NCBI RefSeq assembly: GCF_000974485.1
Contig: NZ_BBOM01000005.1
Location: 1 to 64,000 of the forward strand
Length of the DNA stretch: 64,000 nucleotides
Source: Streptomyces sp. NBRC 109706
GTDB lineage: Bacteria; Actinomycetota; Actinomycetes; Streptomycetales; Streptomycetaceae
Direction of reading: 5' to 3'
Shown here: positions 33,511 through 41,604 of the stretch, piece after piece
Layout: each line of letters opens with the position of its first letter
How positions within the stretch are numbered: position 1 is the stretch's first letter
The notes under the pieces: model-generated
The model's input: the letters and a program-made list of their open reading frames with translations, nothing else
The model's database searches: none
Told to the model about the DNA's origin: nothing
Translations under genes and position numbers: made by a program

Positions 33511-35538
33511 TCAGTAGCTCTCTGTTGATGTGGCCGTCGTGTCGGATACGGACGGCAGTCGGACGGTGTCGTGGCCGCCGTCCGGCCAGTCGAGGGTGAC
33601 GATGTCGGTGCCGGGCGCGGTGGCGACGCCGCCCTCGGAGGCGAGGGACAGGGCGGGCAGGGCGGCCAGGTCGAGCCGTTCGTCGCCCAGGTGCGCGGCG
33701 GCCGCGTAGATCTCGCCGAAGCGCACCGGGCCGCCGCTGGTCAGCACGGGGGTGGCGGAGCGCGGCCCCAGCGGGTTGCTGTCGCCGTGCTGCCGCACCA
33801 GCGGACGGCCCAGGCCGCGCAGCGCGACCAGGCTGGAGACCAGCCCGTTCGCGCCGGTCACCCGCGCCCTGGCGCCGACCGTGTCCCGGCGGGTCCAGCC
33901 GCTGCCGGCATCGGCCACCGGCAGCGCCCAGCCGCCGAACCGCAGCGTCAACGGGCGGTCCCCGTCGGCGGGTTCGGCGGCGTCGACGCGGGCGATCCGC
34001 ACCTCGACGGCGCCGCGCAGCGCGGATGCCACGGTGATCCAGGGGCCGGTGCGGTACTCCGTTTCGGGCCCGCCGAACGGATCCCACTCCTCGTCGGCCG
34101 GCCAGTGCGCCCGGCTGCGGGAGACGCCGATGCCGCCCCTGACCCGGATCCGGGTGAGCGGCCTGCGGTGGGCCGCGAACCCCGCCTCGTTCAGCAGGGT
34201 GACCGTCGAGTCCAGCGGCCCGCCGGCCGGATCGGCCGGCATCTCGGGCGCGGTGTGGGTGGAGTAGGCGAGCCGGGCGTAGACCGGGTCGTCGGAGGCG
34301 AACCGGGCCGGATCTGCGTGGTCGCTGCCGTGGTTGACCACCCGCACCACGCCGTCCCGCGCGGTGCCGGAGACCAGCCAGCCGGGGGCGGCCAGGGTGC
34401 GGGCGAAGTCGCCGCGTTCCACCGGCAGCCGCTCCTCGGGAGCCGTCCACACCGGATGGTCGGCCGGCAGCAGCAGTCCGGCGAAGCCCTTGCTGGCCCA
34501 GTACGGCGAGGCGGGCCCCGAGTACACCTGGCGGATGCGGGGGAAGGGGTGGTGCCAGCCCAGCGTGAGCAGACCGTTCTCGTCGGCCGCGCCCCGGTCG
34601 AGGAAGTGCCGCAGGGTGGCGCCGGCGAGCCGCCGGGTCAGCCCGGGCCGGTACGGCGTGGCGTCGAACAACTCCCCGGCCCAGACCGGCGCCAGGGTGG
34701 CGAACCGGTAGGTGAGGGAGCGCCCCTGGATCAGCGGGGACCCGTTGGCGCCGACCAGATGGGCGTGGTCGTCGAGGAAGCGGCGGAGCCGTTCCCGGTA
34801 GTGGTCGAGGCGTCCCGGGGGCGCCGCTTCGCCGAGGATCCGGCAGAACCACAGCGGGTAGAAGTGCATCGCCCAGCCGTTGTAGTGGTCGTAGTTGCGG
34901 TGGGCGCCGCCGGTCAGCCCGTCGCTGTACCAGCCGTCGCCCGTGTACCACTGGTCGGTGAGCGCGATCGTGCGCTCCAGGTCGTCGGCGCGCCAGGGGC
35001 CGCCGACGGTCGAGCTGAACGCCTCGGTGATCGCCTGGAACCAGATCCAGTTGTTGCCCGGCATGGTGTCGCCGACCATCCCGCCCAGCCAGTCCAGGAG
35101 TCGGGCGCGGGTGGGGTCGGTGAGCCGGTCCCAGATCCAGGGGCGGGTCTCGTGCAGGGCGATGGCGATGGAGGCGGCCTCCACCTTGGCCTGGTTGCAC
35201 TCGGCGAACGTGGGCCAGCGTTCGGCGCCGCTCGGGTCGACCCCGGCGGTGAGGCCCCGGGCGTACCAGTCGGCGAGGCCGTGCGGATCGGCGCCGCGCG
35301 CGCCGGCCAGCCGGAAGGCGGCGAGCAGAAAGGTGCGGGCGAAACCCTCAAGGCCGTCGCTCCGGCGGCCGTTGACGCTGGGCGGGCCCGGCAGGTGGAT
35401 CCCGGCGTGCCGCTCGGTGGCGTACGGGCGCACGGCGAGCAGCAGCCGGTCGGCCGTCTCCTCCCACCGGGCGCGGAAGGACGGGTGCCCGGCGGACGGC
35501 ACGGACTCGGTGGGGGTCACAGACTCGGTGGGGGTCAC
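33511..35538 (-). CDS. DUF2264 protein, probable glycan-processing enzyme
   Basis: 675 residues from a GTG overlapping the binding-protein stop (GTGA). DUF2264 family: WEETADRLLLAVRPYATERH, RPWIWDRLTDPTRARLLDWL, MPGNNWIWFQAITEAFSSTV and WYSDGLTGGAHRNYDHYNGW, where Asn-Trp and Tyr-Asp-His-Tyr-Asn are conserved. The fold is predicted as an alpha/alpha toroid with a beta-sandwich; such proteins lie beside uronate or rhamnogalacturonan genes in many bacteria, but no reaction is established that I know of. No signal peptide. The first 12 residues repeat VTPTES, created by an 18-bp tandem duplication that also copies the start codon. Confidence 0.85.
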   Translation of the reverse strand: MTPTESVTPTESVPSAGHPSFRARWEETADRLLLAVRPYATERHAGIHLPGPPSVNGRRSDGLEGFARTFLLAAFRLAGARGADPHGLADWYARGLTAGVDPSGAERWPTFAECNQAKVEAASIAIALHETRPWIWDRLTDPTRARLLDWLGGMVGDTMPGNNWIWFQAITEAFSSTVGGPWRADDLERTIALTDQWYTGDGWYSDGLTGGAHRNYDHYNGWAMHFYPLWFCRILGEAAPPGRLDHYRERLRRFLDDHAHLVGANGSPLIQGRSLTYRFATLAPVWAGELFDATPYRPGLTRRLAGATLRHFLDRGAADENGLLTLGWHHPFPRIRQVYSGPASPYWASKGFAGLLLPADHPVWTAPEERLPVERGDFARTLAAPGWLVSGTARDGVVRVVNHGSDHADPARFASDDPVYARLAYSTHTAPEMPADPAGGPLDSTVTLLNEAGFAAHRRPLTRIRVRGGIGVSRSRAHWPADEEWDPFGGPETEYRTGPWITVASALRGAVEVRIARVDAAEPADGDRPLTLRFGGWALPVADAGSGWTRRDTVGARARVTGANGLVSSLVALRGLGRPLVRQHGDSNPLGPRSATPVLTSGGPVRFGEIYAAAAHLGDERLDLAALPALSLASEGGVATAPGTDIVTLDWPDGGHDTVRLPSVSDTTATSTESY

Positions 35539-35539
35539 G
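35504..35539. repeat. 18-bp tandem duplication at the start of the DUF2264 gene
   Basis: Two copies of GACTCGGTGGGGGTCAC plus one variable base (35504-35521, 35522-35539). On the coding strand each reads GTGACCCCCACCGAGTC, giving Val-Thr-Pro-Thr-Glu-Ser twice. Each copy brings a GTG, so the gene has two nested starts. Confidence 0.85.
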
Positions 35540-37151
35540 CGAAGTTCTCCCAGGACTCTTGGTACTCGGCACGGATGGTGTCGCCGGCCTCGCGGCGCCA
35601 GTCGGCGATCCTGGACGACCAGGAGGAGACGGGTTCGCGGCCCCGCATGATGGCGCGCAGGTCGTCGAAGAGGCGGATCTCCAGCTGGGTGCCGAGGGTG
35701 ACATCGGTGTCCGAGTACAGGCCCTCGGCGTCGTTGCGGACCAGCACGTCCACGGCGCGGTGGTGGTAGTCGTGCTGCACGGGCACCACGTCCGGCCACT
35801 CGGGCAGGTAGAGGGTCTGCGGCGCGTCCGTGACGAACAGGGTGGGCAGGGTGGTCTCCACCCGTCCGGTCTCGGTGAGGATCGGGTCGGACCCCCGCAT
35901 CTCGTGGTTGACGTCCGGCACCCCGTACTTGCGCAGCAGATAGGCGTCGGTGCCGAACGGCGCGGCCAACGCGTCGCAGGCGCGCAGGAGTTGCCGGATG
36001 CGTTCCTTGGGGGCCTTCTTGAGGACCAGGGTGCCGAAGCTGGCGGGGCCGGCCCAGTGGGTGCCGGGGCCGCCGTCGAAGCCGGGCGCGACCATGGCGT
36101 CGAGCGCGAAGCCCTCGTGGCCGGACGCGTAGTTGCGGTAGTAGTCGTTCCAGCCGGCGACGCCGTCGTAGTTGACGGCGATCTGGCCGCTGCCGAACCA
36201 GTCCTTGAACCGGCCGACCACGTTGAAGCCGTCGGGGTGGATGACCTCCTCGGCGACCAGCTGGCGCATGGCCTCCAGCGCCTCCTCGACGACCTCGGAC
36301 TCCAGCCAGTACTCGAACCGGCCGCCGCTCTGCCGCCACTTGTTGGGCGCGCCCAGCATCTCCAGCACGAAGTAGAAGGTGGTCAGCGGGTCGCCGACGG
36401 CGTACTGGTTGGCGCCCCGGTCGGTCAGCCCGACGCACAGCTCCTTGAACTCGTCGAAGCTGGCCGGGCGCGGGTTGAGGGAGCGTTCCGCGACCCGGTC
36501 GGCGCGGAAGAGCATCGCCGAGCCGGCGGCGGCGCGCGGCATCGGCAGACCGTAGATGCCGCCGTTGTAGACGGTGGTGCGCCAGCCCTGGGTCGGCAGG
36601 TTCGCCAGGAACGGGTAGTCGCGCACGGCGCTGCCCGACAGATGCTCGGAAAGGTCCTCGAAGAGGGCGTGGAACATCGCGGGGCGCTGTGCCGTCTGCG
36701 GCAGGATCGCCATCGCGTCCGGCAGATCGCCGCCGGCGACCACCACGGACAGCTTGGTGGGGTAGTCGCCCACCGGCACGATCTCGAACGAGAGGTCCGT
36801 GCCGATCTGGTCGTTGAGCGCGCGCCAGTAGGTGTTGCGGCCGACCGGTGGCGGCACCGGGTTGAAGATCAACGTCATGATCGAGATGCCGGGGCCGGCG
36901 GCCGGCGGACCGTCGGGGAAGGCGACGGCGGGCCGCTCCGGATAGTGCGGATGCCCCTCCAGCACGCCGGCCTCGGTGCCGGGGTAGGCGGTCTCCACGC
37001 CCTGGTAGGGGACGAAGTCGGGCAGCCGCACATCGGCGTTGAGCGAGGCCGGCGGCAGTTCCGGTCCGTCGCCGCAGCCGGCGAGGGCGAGTCCCGCGGT
37101 GATGCCGAGGCCGCCGCGGAGCAGGTTTCGGCGGGTGAGGGCATGGCCCAT
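35535..37151 (-). CDS. Extracellular sugar-binding lipoprotein of ABC importer A
   Basis: 538 residues from ATG 37151 (AAAGGAA upstream). N-terminus TRRNLLRGGLGITAGLALAGC: twin-arginine motif plus lipobox (LAGC), so a Tat-exported lipoprotein. The body is a type-1 extracellular solute-binding protein of the large LplA/AlgQ kind (KLSVVVAGGDLPDAMAILPQ; GWRTTVYNGGIYGLPMPRAA; GFNVVGRFKDWFGSGQIAVN). Relatives bind oligosaccharides such as alginate or pectin fragments; the neighbourhood suggests mannose-rich oligosaccharides. Works with the two upstream permease genes; the ATPase is not in the window. Confidence 0.9.
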   Translation of the reverse strand: MGHALTRRNLLRGGLGITAGLALAGCGDGPELPPASLNADVRLPDFVPYQGVETAYPGTEAGVLEGHPHYPERPAVAFPDGPPAAGPGISIMTLIFNPVPPPVGRNTYWRALNDQIGTDLSFEIVPVGDYPTKLSVVVAGGDLPDAMAILPQTAQRPAMFHALFEDLSEHLSGSAVRDYPFLANLPTQGWRTTVYNGGIYGLPMPRAAAGSAMLFRADRVAERSLNPRPASFDEFKELCVGLTDRGANQYAVGDPLTTFYFVLEMLGAPNKWRQSGGRFEYWLESEVVEEALEAMRQLVAEEVIHPDGFNVVGRFKDWFGSGQIAVNYDGVAGWNDYYRNYASGHEGFALDAMVAPGFDGGPGTHWAGPASFGTLVLKKAPKERIRQLLRACDALAAPFGTDAYLLRKYGVPDVNHEMRGSDPILTETGRVETTLPTLFVTDAPQTLYLPEWPDVVPVQHDYHHRAVDVLVRNDAEGLYSDTDVTLGTQLEIRLFDDLRAIMRGREPVSSWSSRIADWRREAGDTIRAEYQESWENFA

Positions 37152-37230
37152 GAGTGGTTCCTTTGCGCGCGGTGCGGGGGTGTCTGGTCTCATCCCTGGT
37201 CTCGTCCCTGGTGTCATCCCTGGTCGGCCC

Positions 37231-38136
37231 TCATCCCTTGACCGCGCCGAGCATCACGCCCTTGGTCATATGCCGCTGCAGGAACGGATAGACCAGGATC
37301 ACGGGAATGATGGAGAGCACGAGGATGGCGGCCTGCAGGGCGTAGGACGGCGGCAGCGTGGCGCCCGCCGCGTTGGCCTCACCGGCCCCGATGGCGGCGT
37401 TGTTGACGACATAGGTGCGCAGCACCAGCTGCATGGGCCACTTGGCCGACTCGTTGATGAACAGCATCGCGTTGAAGAAGGAGTTCCAGTACGCGACGGC
37501 GTAGAAGAGGCCGATCACGGCGAGCGCCGCCTTGGAGAGCGGCGCCACGATCCTGGTGAGGACGGTGAGTTCGCCGGCGCCGTCGATCTTCGCGGCGTCC
37601 AGGATCTCGCGCGGGATGCTCATGAAGAACGACCGCAGCACGATGACGTTGAACGCGTTGATCATCATCGGCAGGATCAGCGCCCAGTAGCTGTTGATCA
37701 GGCCCAGCTCCTTGACCAGCAGATAGCTGGGGATCACGCCGGGCACGAAGAGCATGGACAGCACCAGCAGGAGCAGGATCGGCCGGTGCCCGAAGGAGCC
37801 GGGCCGGGAGATGCCCCAGGCCAGCAGCGCGGTGGTGGTGAGGCTGAGCGCGGTGCCCACCACGGTGACGCCGATGCTGACCATCATGGCGCGGGAGACG
37901 ATCCCGCCGCTGAGTATCGCGCGGTAGGCGTCCAGCGAGGGGTTGTCCGGCCAGAGGACGAAGCCGCCGGTGGCGTTGACCTGTTCGGCGTCGGCCAGCG
38001 AGGTGGAGACGATGGAGGCGAAGGGGATGATCACGAGCAGGCAGCAGACCAGCAGGATCAGGCTTCGCAGGACACGCCAGGCCGGGGAGGCCGGGGTGCG
38101 CCCCGGCACGGCGCTGTAGGTGGTCGCTCGGCTCAT
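37231..38136 (-). CDS. ABC sugar permease (YtcP/AraQ type), importer A
   Basis: 301 residues from ATG 38136, overlapping the previous permease stop (ATGA). Six hydrophobic helices; the MalG-type EAA loop REILDAAKIDGAGELTVLTR (about 190-209) contacts the ATPase. C-terminus QRHMTKGVMLGAVKG is the standard ending of this family. Partner of the 38133-39068 permease. The frame runs further upstream only in the shadow of the other permease. Confidence 0.92.
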   Translation of the reverse strand: MSRATTYSAVPGRTPASPAWRVLRSLILLVCCLLVIIPFASIVSTSLADAEQVNATGGFVLWPDNPSLDAYRAILSGGIVSRAMMVSIGVTVVGTALSLTTTALLAWGISRPGSFGHRPILLLLVLSMLFVPGVIPSYLLVKELGLINSYWALILPMMINAFNVIVLRSFFMSIPREILDAAKIDGAGELTVLTRIVAPLSKAALAVIGLFYAVAYWNSFFNAMLFINESAKWPMQLVLRTYVVNNAAIGAGEANAAGATLPPSYALQAAILVLSIIPVILVYPFLQRHMTKGVMLGAVKG

Positions 38137-39068
38137 CGCTTCTTGTAGATCCCTTCCTCGCCCACGAGATGGGCGAGTTTGTTGGCTCCCAACACCAGGG
38201 CGACCCCGACCACGCCCTTGACCAGTCCGACGGCCGCGCTGGCTCCCCACTGGCCGGCGATCAGGCCGTTGTTGTAGACGTAGGTGTCCAGGACCTCGCT
38301 GTTCTCCATGCCGACGGCCGTCTGCTGGAGGATGATCTGCTCGAAGCCGACGCTGAGCGCGTCGCCCAGCCGCAGGATGGCCAGCAGGATGATCAGGCCG
38401 CGCAGCGACGGCAGGGTCACATGCCACGTCTGCCGCCAGCGGCTGGCGCCGTCCACGGCGGCCGACTCGTAGAGGTCGCTGTCCACCCGGGCCAGCGCGG
38501 CCAGGAAGAGGATGGTGCCCCAGCCGGTGTCCTTCCAGATCACCTGGGAGGTCAGCAGCGCCTTGAAGGTGTCGGGGTCGCCGATGATGTTCCAGCTGCC
38601 GAGGTTCTGGGCTTCGAGGAAGACGTTGAGCAGGCCCGAGTTGCCGAGCATCTGCTGGAAGATCGCGACCACCACCACCCAGGACAGGAAGTGCGGCAGG
38701 TACAGGATGTTCTGCACCACGCGCTTCACCCGCTCGCTGAGCAGGCTGTTGAGCAGCAGCGCCAGGGCGATGGGGGCGGGGAAGACGAACACCACCTGGA
38801 TCAGGGTGAGTTGCAGCGTGTTGACCAGGGCCCTCAGGAACTCCTGGTCGCCGTCGAAGATCACCGAGAAGTTGTCGAAGCCGACCCAGCGGCTGTCGCC
38901 GATGCCGATGAACGGTTGGTAGTCCTGGAAGGCGATGACATTGCCCAGCAACGGGACGTAGTGGAACAGCAGCAACACCGCCGCTCCCGGCAACGCGAAC
39001 CAGAACAGCGCCAGATCGCGCGGTCGGCGCCGCCTCGGCCGGGTCTCCCGGTCGTCGAGTGTGCTCAT
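38133..39068 (-). CDS. ABC sugar permease (LplB/UgpA type), importer A
   Basis: 311 residues, six helices, arginine-rich N-terminus (RETRPRRRRPRDLALFWFAL). LplB-type sequence YLPHFLSWVVVVAIFQQMLG and EAA loop SDLYESAAVDGASRWRQTWH. First gene of the minus-strand operon running to 26407; GGGGAA ribosome site and a promoter at 39100-39128. LplB/YtcP permease pairs import oligosaccharides or uronic-acid polymers. Confidence 0.92.
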   Translation of the reverse strand: MSTLDDRETRPRRRRPRDLALFWFALPGAAVLLLFHYVPLLGNVIAFQDYQPFIGIGDSRWVGFDNFSVIFDGDQEFLRALVNTLQLTLIQVVFVFPAPIALALLLNSLLSERVKRVVQNILYLPHFLSWVVVVAIFQQMLGNSGLLNVFLEAQNLGSWNIIGDPDTFKALLTSQVIWKDTGWGTILFLAALARVDSDLYESAAVDGASRWRQTWHVTLPSLRGLIILLAILRLGDALSVGFEQIILQQTAVGMENSEVLDTYVYNNGLIAGQWGASAAVGLVKGVVGVALVLGANKLAHLVGEEGIYKKR

Positions 39069-39099
39069 AGGTTCCCCTTCGTGCGCTGAGACGGGGGCT

Positions 39100-39128
39100 A
39101 TGTAAATTCAATGGATTGTCTAAGTCAA
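39100..39128 (-). promoter_or_regulatory. Promoter/operator of the ABC importer A operon
   Basis: Read on the minus strand: -35 TTGACT (39128-39123), a 17-bp spacer containing ATCCATTG, and -10 TTACAT (39105-39100), 31 bp from the start codon. The same arrangement recurs at 41569-41597 before the second GH38 gene (TTGACTTA, ATCCATTG, TTTCAT all in register). Confidence 0.7.
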
Positions 39129-39191
39129 TGCTTCGCGTCGGGAAATCTCGGCGACTCCCCCACATCTCCGGGTCGAGCACCCTCAAGGAAT

Positions 39192-39214
39192 GGGACATAG
39201 TGGACAGTTGTCCC
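39192..39214. promoter_or_regulatory. Dyad upstream of the ROK fusion gene
   Basis: GGGACA (39192-39197) and TGTCCC (39209-39214) with an 11-bp spacer, 53 bp before the GTG of the ROK fusion gene. The spacing is typical of a repressor operator; autoregulation is a guess. Confidence 0.4.
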
Positions 39215-39267
39215 GTGCGTCTCGACGATGGATGGTCAATTAGTACTTTTACAGGAGGCGCGGGAAG

Positions 39268-41460
39268 GTGTTGGATGGGCCCATGCATGACCTTCCGGAA
39301 CTACCGCTCTCCGAGACGGCGCGGCAGGCGCTCCTCAACTGGGCGGCCGGGCGCGAGGATCGCGAGGTGCGCGCCCGCATCATCCTGGACGCCGCCAACG
39401 GCATCTCCATCTCCGACAGCGCCCGCGCCCTGGGCATCTCCCGCCCCACCGTCACCTCCTGGCGCAACCGCTACGCGGCCCAGGGCCTGGAGGGTCTGGA
39501 GCACCGGCCCCGCAGCGGCCGACCACCCCGGATAGACGAGGCGGATGTGATCGCCGCGACGCTGGCGGGCCCGCCGGCCCCGCGTCGCGCCTGGTCGGCG
39601 CGCGCCCTCGCCGACCATCTGGGCATCTCGCACACGGCGTTGAGCGCGGTATGGCGCCGCTGGGGCGTCGACGGCGAGACGTTCTCCCCGGTCACCATGC
39701 CGACCGATCCGCCGCTGCGCTGCGACCAGCCGCTGCTGCTCGGCCTCTGGCGGGACGCGGAGGCCACCGTCCTGGTGGTCGCCGAGCGGCTGGACGAGGC
39801 GCGCCGGCCGGGATCGCCCGCGCCGGCCGCCGAGCGGATGGCGCGCAACACGGCGCTGGCCGCGGAGCTCTCGCTGCCGCGCGCCAGCCGGCTGCGGGTG
39901 TCGCCCGAGGCCCGCGCCGAGCTGACCGCGCTGCTGCACACCGTCGGTGACGGCGCCCAACGCATCGGCCCCTCCCGGCTGTTGGTCTGGGATCCGGCCG
40001 GCGATCTGGAGGAGTCGGGGCCCGAGGTCGGCGACGAGACCTGGCATCTGGCGCCCGACTCCATGAGCTGGTCGGCCACCCTGAGCGCGATCTGCTCCCT
40101 GGAGCTGCTGCACTCCCCCGCCACCGCGCGCCCGATGCTGGACTCGCTGCTCGACGCGCTGCGTTCGGACCGTTCGGTATGGCGCCGGCCCGACGAGGGC
40201 GCGGCCCCCGGACCGCCGCCGCGCACGCCGCGCGCCTTCGACCAGCTGGCCCTGGGCTCGTTCAACGAGAAGCTGGTGATCGAGAGCATCAGGGAGGCGG
40301 GCGCGCTCAGCCGGGTGGAGATCGCCCAGCGCACCGGGCTGACCCCGCAGGCGGTTTCGCGGATCACCCGCAATCTGCTGACCTCCGAGTTCCTGGTGGA
40401 GGACGCCCATCGGCCGGCGGGCAAGGGCAAGCCGAGGGTGCCGCTGCGGCTGCGCGCGGACGCCGCGCACGCCATCGGCATCCATCTGGACCCGGAGATG
40501 ATCACCCAGGTCGTGGTGGACCTGTGCGGCGGCGTGGTGGCCAGGCGTCAGGTCTCGTTGCACGAGCGGCGCGATCCGGAGTGGGTGATCGCGCAGGTGA
40601 CGCGGATGGCCCAGGAGGCCGTCGTGGCCGGCCGCCCCGCCTCCGATCCGCTGCTGGGCGTGGGCGTCGCGGTGCCCGGGCCGCTGGACGCCGAGGCCGG
40701 GGTGATCAGGAACCCGCCGCTCTTCGACGGCTGGCACGATGTCGCCCTGCGCGACGAGTTGGCCAAACGGCTGGAGATCCCGGTGATCCTGGAGAAGGAC
40801 GTCACGGCCGCCGCCATCGGCGAGCGCTGGATCGGCGCCGCCGAGCGGGCGGGCGACTTCGTCTATCTCTATCTGGGCGCGGGGGCCGGCTGCGGCGCCT
40901 TTCTCAACGGCGATGTCTACCGTGGACGCACCGGCAATGCCGGGGAGTTCGGCGAGTTGTGCGCGCTGAGCGTGGGCCGGCTGACCCCGGAGGGCGGCCC
41001 CGCGATGGTCGCCGAATGCGCGCCGATGCCCACCGTGGTGGAGCGGGCGGCGGCCGCCGGGCTGGTCTCCGCTGAGGAGCCGGGCGCCTACGAACGGGCC
41101 TGCGCCGCCGTCCTCGCGGGGGACGAGGGGGCGCGGGAGATCTTCCGTTCGGTGGCCAGGGTGGTGGCCAGGGGCGCGGTGGGCGTGACGGACCTGCTGG
41201 ACACCGCGCTGCTGATCGTGGGCGGCCCGGCCGTGCGGCCCGAGGTGACGGACCTGTTCCTCTCGGAGATCGACACGGCGGTCAACCGCTTCCCGGTGGC
41301 CCGCGACATCCGTCGGGTGCGGGTGGCGCATTCGCTGCTCAACGAGTCGGCGGCGGCGGTCGGGGCGGCGTCCAGCGTGTTCCACGCCGCCTTCGCGCCC
41401 CGGTTGCGCACCCATGTCACCCCTGCGGCCGGTCCCTCCATCCCGCTGGACGGCAACTAA
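39268..41460 (+). CDS. ROK-family regulator fused to an IS630-transposase-like N-terminal region
   Basis: 730 residues from a GTG with AGGAGG nine bases upstream. Residues 15-90 are an IS630-type helix-turn-helix (GISISDSARALGISRPTVTS, EGLEHRPRSGRPPRID) and 105-135 a second helix-turn-helix (WSARALADHLGISHTALSAV). Residues 150-280 resemble a dead DDE domain (LLLGLWRDAEATVLVVAER; LLVWDPAGD; TWHLAPDSMSWSATLSAICS). Residues 330-395 are the usual ROK winged helix (LSRVEIAQRTGLTPQAVSRI) and 400-720 the ROK sugar-kinase fold (GVGVAVPGPLDAEAG, GNAGEFGELC), without the CxCGxxGC zinc motif. Divergent from importer A, it likely controls that operon and the downstream GH38. Confidence 0.85.
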   Translation: MLDGPMHDLPELPLSETARQALLNWAAGREDREVRARIILDAANGISISDSARALGISRPTVTSWRNRYAAQGLEGLEHRPRSGRPPRIDEADVIAATLAGPPAPRRAWSARALADHLGISHTALSAVWRRWGVDGETFSPVTMPTDPPLRCDQPLLLGLWRDAEATVLVVAERLDEARRPGSPAPAAERMARNTALAAELSLPRASRLRVSPEARAELTALLHTVGDGAQRIGPSRLLVWDPAGDLEESGPEVGDETWHLAPDSMSWSATLSAICSLELLHSPATARPMLDSLLDALRSDRSVWRRPDEGAAPGPPPRTPRAFDQLALGSFNEKLVIESIREAGALSRVEIAQRTGLTPQAVSRITRNLLTSEFLVEDAHRPAGKGKPRVPLRLRADAAHAIGIHLDPEMITQVVVDLCGGVVARRQVSLHERRDPEWVIAQVTRMAQEAVVAGRPASDPLLGVGVAVPGPLDAEAGVIRNPPLFDGWHDVALRDELAKRLEIPVILEKDVTAAAIGERWIGAAERAGDFVYLYLGAGAGCGAFLNGDVYRGRTGNAGEFGELCALSVGRLTPEGGPAMVAECAPMPTVVERAAAAGLVSAEEPGAYERACAAVLAGDEGAREIFRSVARVVARGAVGVTDLLDTALLIVGGPAVRPEVTDLFLSEIDTAVNRFPVARDIRRVRVAHSLLNESAAAVGAASSVFHAAFAPRLRTHVTPAAGPSIPLDGN

Positions 41461-41568
41461 GTTGCTTGCCGCCGCAGGGTGGGGCGAACTCCCGTGCGCC
41501 GCACCGGACTTCTCCATCTGCCCCGCGGCGGCCGAAGCGGGACCGCACGAGGGGGCTCACCGGCGGCG

Positions 41569-41597
41569 TTGACTTAATACATCCATTGGCTTTTCAT
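41569..41597 (+). promoter_or_regulatory. Promoter/operator of GH38 copy B (leaderless)
   Basis: -35 TTGACT (41569-41574), 17-bp spacer with ATCCATTG, -10 TTTCAT (41592-41597). The ATG starts eight bases after the -10, so the transcript should begin at or next to the start codon; no Shine-Dalgarno is present. Matches the importer A promoter base for base at most positions. Confidence 0.7.
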
Positions 41598-41604
41598 AAC
41601 AGTC

